NCBI GenBank assembly: GCA_900767955.1
Contig: CAAGBC010000036.1
Location: 1 to 57,390 of the forward strand
Source of the DNA: Spirochaetia bacterium
Lineage (GTDB): Bacteria; Spirochaetota; Spirochaetia; Treponematales; Treponemataceae
Length of the DNA stretch: 57,390 bases
Direction of reading: 5' to 3'
Each line of letters starts with the position of its first letter. Position 1 is the stretch's first letter. This document shows positions 42,798 to 50,403 of this stretch, one piece after another. The notes beneath the pieces are model-generated. The model made no database searches and had not been told where the DNA came from. It saw only the letters and a list, made by a program, of their open reading frames with translations. A program made the translations under genes and the position numbers.

Positions 42798-43811
42798 ATG
42801 GATGTTTATAAAACTTTAGTTAACAATAAGAATGAACTTACAGAAATATTAACAGATCAAAAACCTGATTCAAATTACAAAAAGGCTACTGAAAAAGAAA
42901 AATTTGATTTTTACTTAAAACAAGGCTTTATAAATGGAAATACGTATCTTCCTTCTCTAAGAATAAATTCATCAAATGAAAATTTTGGTCTCTATATAAA
43001 TAAATATAAAAGGTATTATGATAGATATTTTTCAGATAAGATTGGAATAAAAAATTCTCTGTCATTTGAAATTCAAAAATCATATGATAATGGTAAAGGA
43101 AATGAATTTAAAAATGGCAAATTTTATTCTGTTGGTTCATCAAGTAGATTTGCTGTTTCTTGTTTTTCTGAAAATTTAAATGGAAGAATTTTTTTATTGA
43201 ATAGTATTAAAATCGAAGGAGAAAAGAAAGATTGTAGAATTTCACTTGAGAAAGAGTTAGATATATTTTCTGCAAATAATCAGCTAATCTCTCATCCTCA
43301 AATGGATGTTGTAATAAATTTTAAAACAGGTGATGTATATTTTATTGAAGTTAAATGTCATGAAATTTTTGATAATCACAAAGAAATAAAATTGAAAGCA
43401 AAATATAAAGATACAGATTTTATAAAAACGCATCTATCTAGTTTCGCAAAAGTTTCCGAACTACAAAAAGGAAAAGAAAATTTTATAGCAATAAAAAATC
43501 AATTATTAACAGCAGAAGATTTTGGTTGTAATTTAAAAACTTATCATTTTGACTTCAAACAATTTTTATGTCATTTGATGGGAATTCTGCAATATCAAAA
43601 AGAAAACAAAGTAAAGGTTCATTTCTATTATTTATTTTTTAAGCATACAGATTATGTAAATAAAGAAATGTCAAAAATTTATGAAGAACTTGAACTAGAA
43701 TTAGCAGAAATTTTTTCTGTATTTTCAAAAAAATATAATGATATTGATTTCGGATATATTTACAATGATAAATTTGATACAATAAAAAATATCGAGAACA
43801 ATTACACATAA
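42798..43811 (+). CDS. PD-(D/E)XK nuclease-like protein in a cassette
   Basis: 337 residues. Near residues 167-184, HPQMDVVINFKTGDVYFIEVKCHE gives an Asp followed by E-V-K, the core of a restriction-like nuclease fold. The C-terminal region (HFYYLFFKHTDYVNKEM) resembles parts of proteins that carry this fold in defence loci. AAGGA before ATG 42798 decides the start; the frame extends upstream into attC-like DNA. The gene alone fills the space between two attC-like sites, with its TAA inside the second, the usual shape of an integron cassette. Activity is not proven by sequence. Confidence 0.6.
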   Translation: MDVYKTLVNNKNELTEILTDQKPDSNYKKATEKEKFDFYLKQGFINGNTYLPSLRINSSNENFGLYINKYKRYYDRYFSDKIGIKNSLSFEIQKSYDNGKGNEFKNGKFYSVGSSSRFAVSCFSENLNGRIFLLNSIKIEGEKKDCRISLEKELDIFSANNQLISHPQMDVVINFKTGDVYFIEVKCHEIFDNHKEIKLKAKYKDTDFIKTHLSSFAKVSELQKGKENFIAIKNQLLTAEDFGCNLKTYHFDFKQFLCHLMGILQYQKENKVKVHFYYLFFKHTDYVNKEMSKIYEELELELAEIFSVFSKKYNDIDFGYIYNDKFDTIKNIENNYT

Positions 43812-43840
43812 CAAAGGTTCGTAGCCGACAGGCGGTCAAG
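43807..43840 (+). other. attC-like half site, cut by an IS end
   Basis: CATAACA, then GGTT, C, GTA, G, CC: 20 of the first 22 bases match the left half of the 37470 site, including the two unpaired positions. The right half is missing; an IS3-like terminus begins at 43841. Confidence 0.5.
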
Positions 43841-43865
43841 TGAAGTGCACCCCAAAAGTTGGACA
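43841..43865 (+). mobile_element. Terminal inverted-repeat scar of an IS3/IS150-type element
   Basis: TGAAGTGCACCCC then AAAAGTTGGACA is very like the outer end of IS3-family elements (TG..., CCCAAAAGTTGGAC). No transposase remains. Confidence 0.5.
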
Positions 43866-43988
43866 AATAAAGTTCAATTATAGGAAGTGCATAATAAGTT
43901 ACGTTGTAATTTTTTCCATCAGAGGCAGTTGTTAAGTAATCCTTAACAACTGAAGATTCTTTCAATCTATTTCTCCCATTTTCATTTC
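43866..43988 (-). pseudogene. RhuM-family remnant
   Basis: On the minus strand: NGRNRLKESSVVKDYLTTAS then DGKNYNVTYYALPII. This matches the RhuM segment with E-S-V-x-K, T-A-x-DGK-x-Y and a Y-Y-N-L-like end. It is cut off downstream by the IS scar and has a stop upstream, so it is only a fragment. Confidence 0.5.
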
Positions 43989-44119
43989 AGCATTCATCAT
44001 GCAAATACCACAGTGTATTAATTTTGGATATATGAAATCTAAAATTTATTATAACATAATTTAGCTTAATATTTATATATAAAATATGGTGAGATTTCTA
44101 AAATCCTCCCAAAAAAAAC

Positions 44120-44173
44120 TTCACACAAATTTTACACAAACTTCCTCTGCATTTTACATCTTTCTTCTATTAT
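44120..44173 (+). promoter_or_regulatory. Pho box and phoB promoter
   Basis: TTCACA (44120), TTTACA (44131), TTCCTC (44142) and TTTACA (44153) at exact 11-bp spacing, then TATTAT (44168-44173) as -10. The first 17 bases of the box equal those of the pstS box. It implies autoregulation of phoBR. Confidence 0.75.
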
Positions 44174-44258
44174 TACATCGTTCAGGCAACCGAGCTGATG
44201 TTCAAAATCTTGACCCAACATTTTCAAAAGAATAAAATACGACCATAAGGAAAAAGAC

Positions 44259-44933
44259 ATGATTTTTTGTGTTGATGACGATTCTGCAATTCGGGATATT
44301 GAAGTTTACACTTTGCAACAAACTGGTTTTAAGGCAAAAGGTTTGTCTTGTGCCGACGAATTGTTTTTGGAGTTAAAAAATGTTATTCCAGATTTGATTA
44401 TTCTTGATATTATGATGGCTGGAAAAGACGGCATTCAAATTTTAAAAGAGTTAAAATCAAATCCAAAATATGAAAACATCCCTGTAATTATGGCAACTGC
44501 AAAAGGTTCTGAAATGGATAAAATCTATGGCCTTGATTTAGGCTCTGACGATTATCTTGTAAAACCTTTTAGCATTATGGAAATGGTTTCTAGAGTTAAG
44601 GCGGTTCTTCGTCGCTACAATAAGTCAAATAATCAGGAAGAAAAGACAATTCAAGATGGATGTTTAGTTTTGAACAAAGAAGAACATTCTGTTTTTATTA
44701 ATCAGGAAAAAATCAATCTTACAATCAAAGAGTTTTCACTTTTGGAAATTCTTTTATCAACTCAAAGAAAAGTTTTTACTCGGGAAGAGCTCCTTTCAAA
44801 AGTTTGGGGAATGGATTTTGCAGGAGAAACTAGAACTGTTGATGTTCACATAAAAACTTTGCGGAAAAAACTTAATGAATACGGTGCAAAAATCAAAACT
44901 CACGTGGGACTTGGCTACAGTTACGGAGAATAA
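44259..44933 (+). CDS. phoB: Phosphate response regulator PhoB
   Basis: OmpR-family regulator. The receiver domain has acidic DDD near residue 5, the phospho-acceptor Asp50 (LIILDIMMAGKDG), MATAKG, and Lys in DYLVKPFS. The C-terminal winged helix shows LTIKEFSLLEILLSTQRKVFTREELLSKVWG and TRTVDVHIKTLRKKL. AAGGA precedes the ATG. phoR follows 2 bp later. The Pho box upstream, shared with pstS, and its kinase partner support the PhoB identity. Confidence 0.88.
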   Translation: MIFCVDDDSAIRDIEVYTLQQTGFKAKGLSCADELFLELKNVIPDLIILDIMMAGKDGIQILKELKSNPKYENIPVIMATAKGSEMDKIYGLDLGSDDYLVKPFSIMEMVSRVKAVLRRYNKSNNQEEKTIQDGCLVLNKEEHSVFINQEKINLTIKEFSLLEILLSTQRKVFTREELLSKVWGMDFAGETRTVDVHIKTLRKKLNEYGAKIKTHVGLGYSYGE

Positions 44934-44935
44934 TT

Positions 44936-46285
44936 ATGAGTAAAAAAATATTTCGGGCAATTTTTTTTGTAAGCACATTTTTTCTTTTAATCAGTTTTTT
45001 TGTAATTTCTGGGATTTTGTATAGCGAGTTTTTAGAAAATGAAAAATCATATTTGCGTACAGAAATTAAGTTTTTAAAAGAGTTGTTATCAACACAAGAT
45101 GATTTTTTGCAAAAATTCAAAAGTGACACCTATCGCCTAACTTTGATTTCGGAAGATGGCGACGTGATTTTTGATTCCAAAGCAAATATCAACGATATGA
45201 ATAATCACATTAATCGCAAAGAAATTGAAAAAGCCATTGAAATTGGTTCTGGGGAAAGTTTGCGATATTCAGACACTTTGCTTGAAAAAACAATTTACAT
45301 TGCAACACTTTTGCCAAATCAAAATATTCTTCGCATTTCCACAAATATCAACACAATTTGGGCAATGATTTTTGAACTTGTTCCAACTTTTTTTCTGATT
45401 TTTGTGATTTTGACAATTTGTTGTGGTTTTTTATCAAATTATCTTGCAAAACAAATTATTGCTCCATTGAACAAATTGAATCTTGATAATCCTATGGAAA
45501 ATCAGATTTACGACGAAGTTTCACCTTTGCTTTACCGCATTCACAAACAAAATAAAAAAATCAAAGAACAAATGAAAGATTTGCAGCAAAAAATTGATGA
45601 AAAAATTGAAATGCAAAAAGTAAAAGAAGAATTTAGTGCCAATGTGAGTCACGAATTAAAAACTCCCTTACAATCCATTATTGGTTACACGGAACTTTTT
45701 GAAAATAATTTAGTAAAACCTGAAGATTCTGGTAAATTTATTGGAAATATCAAAAAAGAATCTTTGCGTTTGGTTGCTTTGATAAACGATATTATTCATC
45801 TTTCTGAATTGGACGAAATTGAAAAAGTGAAGTTTGAAAAAGTTGATTTAGCCGAAGTGATTTCAGAAACAATTTCTTTGCTCACAAGTTCTGCTTCAAA
45901 ACGAAATGTAACGCTGCATTTTGAAAATAAAATCGGCACGGGAATTGTTCAAGGCGTTCCAAGTTACATTCAAGAAATTGTTTACAATTTGATTGATAAC
46001 GCCATTCGCTACAACAAAGAAAATGGCAAAGTTTTTGTTTCACTAGAAAAACTTCAAAATGGCAAAGTAGAATTTTCTGTAAAAGACACAGGAATTGGAA
46101 TTCCAGAAGAATATCAAACCCGAGTTTTTGAACGATTTTTTAGAGTAGACAAAAGCCATTCAAGAGAAACTGGCGGAACAGGTCTTGGCCTTTCCATCGT
46201 AAAACACGCCGCCAAAATCCAAAACGCAAAACTCACGCTAGAAAGCCAGGAAAACTTTGGAACAAGGATTGCTGTGGAATTTTAG
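44936..46285 (+). CDS. phoR: Phosphate sensor histidine kinase PhoR
   Basis: Membrane histidine kinase. Helices at about residues 5-27 and 142-165 enclose a periplasmic stretch of about 115 residues. A HAMP-like or coiled linker leads to HisKA with NVSHELKTPLQSIIGYTE (His239). The ATPase domain has DNAIRYN (N box), KDTGIGIP (G1) and GGTGLGLSIVKH (G2). It has the architecture and gene order of PhoR-type kinases. It ends 1 bp before a convergent pseudouridine synthase gene; no terminator is visible between them. Confidence 0.88.
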   Translation: MSKKIFRAIFFVSTFFLLISFFVISGILYSEFLENEKSYLRTEIKFLKELLSTQDDFLQKFKSDTYRLTLISEDGDVIFDSKANINDMNNHINRKEIEKAIEIGSGESLRYSDTLLEKTIYIATLLPNQNILRISTNINTIWAMIFELVPTFFLIFVILTICCGFLSNYLAKQIIAPLNKLNLDNPMENQIYDEVSPLLYRIHKQNKKIKEQMKDLQQKIDEKIEMQKVKEEFSANVSHELKTPLQSIIGYTELFENNLVKPEDSGKFIGNIKKESLRLVALINDIIHLSELDEIEKVKFEKVDLAEVISETISLLTSSASKRNVTLHFENKIGTGIVQGVPSYIQEIVYNLIDNAIRYNKENGKVFVSLEKLQNGKVEFSVKDTGIGIPEEYQTRVFERFFRVDKSHSRETGGTGLGLSIVKHAAKIQNAKLTLESQENFGTRIAVEF

Positions 46286-46286
46286 A

Positions 46287-46925
46287 TTAAATAATATTCA
46301 TATATTCAGGTAGTGGAATTTCAAAAACTACATTTTTTCCGTTTAGGGGAATTGTTAATTTTGATGCACATAGCAATAATTGTTTTATTCCGAGTTTGCG
46401 TACTTTTTTGTTTAATTTAAAGTTTCCGTGTTTATCGTCGCCTGCAATTGGACAATTTTCATTTGCAAGATGAATTCTGATTTGGTGCATTCTTCCTGTT
46501 TCTAGTTTTAACAGAAATTTTGATAAAGTAATTTCTTCTTCTTGTAGATTTATGCTTTTTTCTTCTATTATACTGTAGTGTGTTATTGCAGGTTTTTCGG
46601 TTCCGTGCTGAACAATCTTTGTTCTGAAAGTGCCAGATTTATTTTTTAATGAACCAATTGTAATTGCAGTGTATTCTTTTTGAACTAATCTGCCTCCAAT
46701 TATTTTTGTCCATTGTGCAGCGTAGAGTGGTGATTTTGCAACTATCATTAATCCTGCTGTGTCTCTGTCTAATCTATGAACTAAATAAATTGGGTAGCCC
46801 ACTTGAATAGCTAATTCTTTGTCTAATGGGTGAGCAATGTCTTTTCCACCTTGAACTGCAATTCCTGCAGGTTTGTTTATTATGAGAATTTCTTCATTTT
46901 CATATATAATTGGTATCTGTTTCAT
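46287..46925 (-). CDS. RluA-family pseudouridine synthase
   Basis: Converts uridine to pseudouridine in rRNA or tRNA. The catalytic motif is VHRLDRDTAGLMIVAKSPLYAAQW (Asp in RLDRDT). The N-terminal IIYENEEILIINKPAGIAVQGG and the C-terminal RMHQIRIHLANENCPIAGDDKHG complete the RluA core. At 213 residues it is a core-only enzyme without an S4 domain. ATG 46925 is preferred; the longer frame to 47027 would run through a promoter and the next gene. A TATATT lies 10 nt upstream, so the mRNA is almost leaderless. The exact target nucleotide cannot be told. Confidence 0.82.
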   Translation of the reverse strand: MKQIPIIYENEEILIINKPAGIAVQGGKDIAHPLDKELAIQVGYPIYLVHRLDRDTAGLMIVAKSPLYAAQWTKIIGGRLVQKEYTAITIGSLKNKSGTFRTKIVQHGTEKPAITHYSIIEEKSINLQEEEITLSKFLLKLETGRMHQIRIHLANENCPIAGDDKHGNFKLNKKVRKLGIKQLLLCASKLTIPLNGKNVVFEIPLPEYMNII

Positions 46926-46964
46926 CCGAAAATATAATATAAAGTAGGAGCGTAAAAATGACAA
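46910..46964. promoter_or_regulatory. Overlapping divergent promoters
   Basis: Plus: TTGGTA (46910-46915), 17 nt, TATAAT (46933-46938). Minus: TTGTCA (46964-46959), 17 nt, TATATT (46941-46936). The two -10 elements overlap, so the two genes probably exclude each other's polymerase. Confidence 0.55.
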
Positions 46965-48145
46965 GAAGTAAAACTGTATCTGTGCTTGTTTCTGTTTGTA
47001 TTTTTTTAATTTGTGTTTTATTTCCACCTTTTGTATTGGCAGAAGAAGTGATTGATAATGATTATGGATATTCCCTTGATTTGCCAGAAGGATTTTCTGT
47101 TGCTGAATATACGCAAGACGGATTTTCTTATAGATTTGTTCACGATAAATTACCTGTTTCTTTGATTTTAAAATTGTATACAGATAATAAGTTTAATTCT
47201 TCTGAACAAGCTTTGTCTGGTACGCTTGATAAACTTTCTGCTAAATATGAAATAGATAAATTTCAATGGCGTAATGTGGATTGTGCAATTTCTTCTTTTG
47301 AAATGAAAATTCCAAATACTCAAGGTTCAAAAGGTTGGTCTGTTGGTGTTCCTTTGGTGCAAAAAAATGCACATTTGGTTTTGTTGTGTTATGCTGACTT
47401 AGACAAAGCTTTAAATTGTGAACAGTTTATTATTTCTTCGCTGAATTCTTTGGCAATTGATAGAGGAAGTTATTTTTCTCCGGGAATTATTACAACTTAT
47501 GCATTTCCTAGAAATAATTTAAAAGATGTATCTATTTTAATTAATGGAAAAAATATTAAAACTCAAATTGACGCTGATGATAATTTAGCAAATCAATTTG
47601 TTGTTGATTGTGAATTTGCGGTTATGTCTTTGTACGCAAATGATAAAAATTGGGTAAAAGCTTGGCAACGATATTACAGAGCAATTTATAGAGATAGTTA
47701 CAGTCGATTAAAAAAAGTGGCTTTTGATATTAATTCGGAACTAGATTATGTTGTGAGTTCTTCTGAAAATCCAAATTATGAAATTGATAAAATTTTATTG
47801 AATTGGGTTCAGGGATTTGATTATAAGCGAGATAATAAATCAAAAACTTCAAGTGATTTTACAAATTTAATTGATACTCTTTTAAATAGAGGAAGTGATT
47901 GCGATAGCAGAAGTATGTTGATGTGTGTTTTGCTAAATAATATGGGAATTGATTCTGTTTTGTTTGTAAGTCGTGAATATAGTCATGCAATATACGGTGC
48001 AGATGTAAACGCTTGGGGTGCAAAAATTAAAATTGGTGAAAAAGAATATTTGCTTGGGGAAACTACTGCAGTTGATATTGCTCCTGGTTTGATTGCAAAG
48101 GAATATAGTGATACTTATAAATGGATTCCTGTTGGATTTAATTAA
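46958..48145 (+). CDS. Secreted transglutaminase-like protein
   Basis: MTRSKTVSVLVSVCIFLICVLFPPFVLAEE is a signal peptide. The C-terminal third has a cysteine-protease/transglutaminase-like arrangement: RGSDCDSRSMLMCVLLNNMGIDSVLFVS (Cys at about 315) followed by SHAIYGADV (His) and a later Asp (TTAVDIAP). The N-terminal two-thirds resembles no domain I know. TAGGAG precedes the ATG. Expected location is periplasm or surface; substrate unknown. Confidence 0.6.
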   Translation: MTRSKTVSVLVSVCIFLICVLFPPFVLAEEVIDNDYGYSLDLPEGFSVAEYTQDGFSYRFVHDKLPVSLILKLYTDNKFNSSEQALSGTLDKLSAKYEIDKFQWRNVDCAISSFEMKIPNTQGSKGWSVGVPLVQKNAHLVLLCYADLDKALNCEQFIISSLNSLAIDRGSYFSPGIITTYAFPRNNLKDVSILINGKNIKTQIDADDNLANQFVVDCEFAVMSLYANDKNWVKAWQRYYRAIYRDSYSRLKKVAFDINSELDYVVSSSENPNYEIDKILLNWVQGFDYKRDNKSKTSSDFTNLIDTLLNRGSDCDSRSMLMCVLLNNMGIDSVLFVSREYSHAIYGADVNAWGAKIKIGEKEYLLGETTAVDIAPGLIAKEYSDTYKWIPVGFN

Positions 48146-48158
48146 TTTTTGCAATAGG

Positions 48159-48250
48159 GATTGGAAGGGCTGCGAAGCAGTTGTCGGTGGGTGAGCGGAG
48201 CGAACTCAGCGATAATGATAACCCTGTAAAGCCCGGCCTGTCTTTAGACA
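48159..48250. repeat. Dispersed ~100-bp repeat, copy 3
   Basis: GGGATTGGAAGGG, then CTGC GAA GCAG, then AACCCTGTAAAGCCCGGCCTG. It is the best-preserved of three related copies (1194, 9925, 48159). No gene lies between 48146 and the rimP promoter. Confidence 0.55.
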
Positions 48251-48330
48251 GGATTGCCCTAATTTTTTTACAATTCATTGGGTAAATTTGGTTATGTGTT
48301 ACTTGATATTTGCGGAAATTTGATTATTTA

Positions 48331-48359
48331 TTGACATTATATAGAATAAACTATATATT
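48331..48359 (+). promoter_or_regulatory. Promoter of the rimP-nusA-infB operon
   Basis: Perfect TTGACA (48331-48336), 17 nt, TATATT (48354-48359). Predicted start near 48366. Confidence 0.75.
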
Positions 48360-48393
48360 CATAGTGTACATTTTAATTAACCATTTTAAGATG

Positions 48394-48419
48394 GACTCGT
48401 CACAGACGGGTCTTTTTTT
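48394..48419 (+). terminator. Attenuator-like terminator just before rimP
   Basis: GACTCGTC (48394-48401), loop ACA, GACGGGTC (48405-48412), seven T, and then directly ATG 48420. It lies between the operon promoter and the first gene, so it can only act as a leader terminator for this operon. Confidence 0.75.
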
Positions 48420-48437
48420 ATGCTCATAGGAGTTGTT

Positions 48438-48893
48438 TTGGATTATATACCATTAGAAACATTACCTTATTACAAGGATTGTGCGCCTTTGGTTGAAGGT
48501 TTGGGCTACAAGCTTGTTGAATTGCATGTGGTTCCTCAGAAAACTGTAAAAATTACTGCTGTGATTGCATCAATTGATTCTACAAAAGATATTGGTGTAA
48601 ATGATTGTGCAAAAGTTCATCATGCTTTGTTGCCTCGCTTGGAAGCAATTTTGGGAACTGAAGATACTTACATGGAATTAACTTCTCCTGGAATGGAACG
48701 CAATATTAAGAATGCAGCGGAATTTGAAATTTTCAAAGGCCGTGAAGTGCGTGTTTGGGACAAAACTGTTACAGACTGGGTTAGCGGCGTAATTGTTAGT
48801 TCCGACGATAAATCAGTAACTATGGAAAAAGATGGGGAAACTCGTGTTTTTTCTTATGAAAATATAGCGAAAGCAAAATTTATACACTTATAA
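48438..48893 (+). CDS. rimP: Ribosome maturation factor RimP
   Basis: Needed for 30S subunit assembly. The N-terminal domain shows PLVEGLGYKLVELHVVPQKTVKITAVI; the middle has GVNDCAKVHHALLPRLEAILG and MELTSPGMERNIKNAAEFEIFKGREVRV, the conserved RimP block. AGGAG (48428-48432) five bases before TTG 48438 supports a TTG start (MDYIPLETL); ATG 48420 is also in frame but abuts the attenuator T-run with no SD. First gene of the rimP-nusA-infB-rbfA-truB operon. Confidence 0.85.
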   Translation: MDYIPLETLPYYKDCAPLVEGLGYKLVELHVVPQKTVKITAVIASIDSTKDIGVNDCAKVHHALLPRLEAILGTEDTYMELTSPGMERNIKNAAEFEIFKGREVRVWDKTVTDWVSGVIVSSDDKSVTMEKDGETRVFSYENIAKAKFIHL

Positions 48894-48919
48894 TAAACTA
48901 ATTTTTATGGAGGCTGAAA

Positions 48920-50395
48920 ATGTCAGAAATGGCAGAAGCTATCCGTGAACTGATTCAGGCAAAAGGTTATTCTGAAGAATCAGTACGGCAGACAATTGAA
49001 AATGCGCTTAAAGCAGCATACAAAAGAACTTACGGAACATCAGAAAATGCAATTGTAAAATTTGAAGATGATATGTCTGATGTTGCAATTTTTTCAAGAA
49101 AAACTGTTGTTGATGGTGTTTATGATCCTGTCACAGAAATTGAACTTGAAGATGCAAAAAAATTAAGTTCAGAATGTGAACTTGGTGATGAAATTGATAT
49201 TCGTGAAGATCCAAAAACATTTGATCGTTCTGCTGTTGCAACTGGTAAACAGACAGCTCATCAGGGATTGAACGAAACTTTTAAAGATTCACTTTATAGT
49301 CAGTATAAAGATAAAGTTGGTAATATCATTATTGGTTATTATCAGCGTGAACGCAATGGCAATATCTATGTTGATTTGGGAAATGCTGGTAAATTGGAAG
49401 GATTCCTTCCTCAAAAATATCAGTCTCCTCGTGAAAAATATGAAAAAGATGACAGAATTAAAGCTCTTATTGTTGAATTAAAAAGAACTTCTTCTGGTTT
49501 GCAGCTTGTTCTTTCACGAAGCGACCCAAAACTTGTTAGTTCTATTATGGAACTTGAAGTGCCAGAAATTACTGACGGAACTGTTTCTATTGAACGCGTT
49601 GTTCGTGATGCAGGTTATCGCACTAAAATGGCTGTTTCTTCTGTAAGAGAAGATGTTGACCCAGTTGGTGCTTGTGTTGGATTAAAAGGTGTTCGTATTC
49701 AGAATGTAATTCGTGAACTTCTTGGTGAAAAAATCGATGTACTTAGATATGATGCTGATCCAGCTGTATTTATTAAGAATGCTCTTTCTCCAGCTCAGGT
49801 TGAAAAAGTTGTTATTCTTGATGCTGAAAAGAAACAGGCTTTGGCTATTGTTGAAGAATCTCAGTTTTCTTTGGCAATCGGTAAACAAGGTCAGAATGTT
49901 CGCTTAGCAAATAGACTTTGCGATTGGAATATTGATGTTAAGACTGTTGAACAGGCTGCTGATATTGATCTTTCTGAATATTCAACAACTCAGGCTGCAA
50001 TGAATCTATTCAAAGATGATGCATCTTATGATGAAATTACAACTGTTGCTGAATTGCCAGGTGTTAGCCAGCGTGTTGCTGAACTCTTGAAGAGTGGCGG
50101 AATTGAAGATATTGAACAGTTCATGGAAGCTTATGAAAATGGTTCTGCTGAAAAAATCGAAGGTCTTACATCTGAAGAAATTGATAATGTATATGAACTT
50201 ATAAAGGACAATGTAGAATTTGTTGAAGAAGAAGAAACTTCTGATGATGTTGAAGTTTCTTCTGAAGCAACTGAAGATGCAGCTGAAGATGAAGAAAAAT
50301 ATTATTGTCCTGAATGTGGAGCAGAAATTACTCTTGACATGACACAGTGTCCTAAGTGTGGTGTTGAGTTTGAATTTACAGAGGACGAGGAATAG
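48920..50395 (+). CDS. nusA: Transcription factor NusA with a C-terminal zinc ribbon
   Basis: Regulates pausing, termination and antitermination. N-terminal RNA-polymerase-binding domain (1-125), S1 domain (about 130-200), two KH domains (about 200-345, with GACVGLKGVRIQNVIRELLGEKIDVL and SLAIGKQGQNVRLA). A helix-hairpin-helix segment follows (TVAELPGVSQRVAELLKSGGI), then an acidic linker. Unusual: the last 35 residues form a zinc ribbon, CPECG ... CPKCG. GGAGG precedes the ATG. It could regulate its own operon through the leader terminator. Confidence 0.93.
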   Translation: MSEMAEAIRELIQAKGYSEESVRQTIENALKAAYKRTYGTSENAIVKFEDDMSDVAIFSRKTVVDGVYDPVTEIELEDAKKLSSECELGDEIDIREDPKTFDRSAVATGKQTAHQGLNETFKDSLYSQYKDKVGNIIIGYYQRERNGNIYVDLGNAGKLEGFLPQKYQSPREKYEKDDRIKALIVELKRTSSGLQLVLSRSDPKLVSSIMELEVPEITDGTVSIERVVRDAGYRTKMAVSSVREDVDPVGACVGLKGVRIQNVIRELLGEKIDVLRYDADPAVFIKNALSPAQVEKVVILDAEKKQALAIVEESQFSLAIGKQGQNVRLANRLCDWNIDVKTVEQAADIDLSEYSTTQAAMNLFKDDASYDEITTVAELPGVSQRVAELLKSGGIEDIEQFMEAYENGSAEKIEGLTSEEIDNVYELIKDNVEFVEEEETSDDVEVSSEATEDAAEDEEKYYCPECGAEITLDMTQCPKCGVEFEFTEDEE

Positions 50396-50403
50396 GGTAT
50401 TTT

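Noticed and set aside
46926..47027. N-terminal extension of the pseudouridine synthase
   Set aside because: It would cross the divergent promoter and the start of the 46958 gene; family alignment begins at MKQIPIIYENEE.
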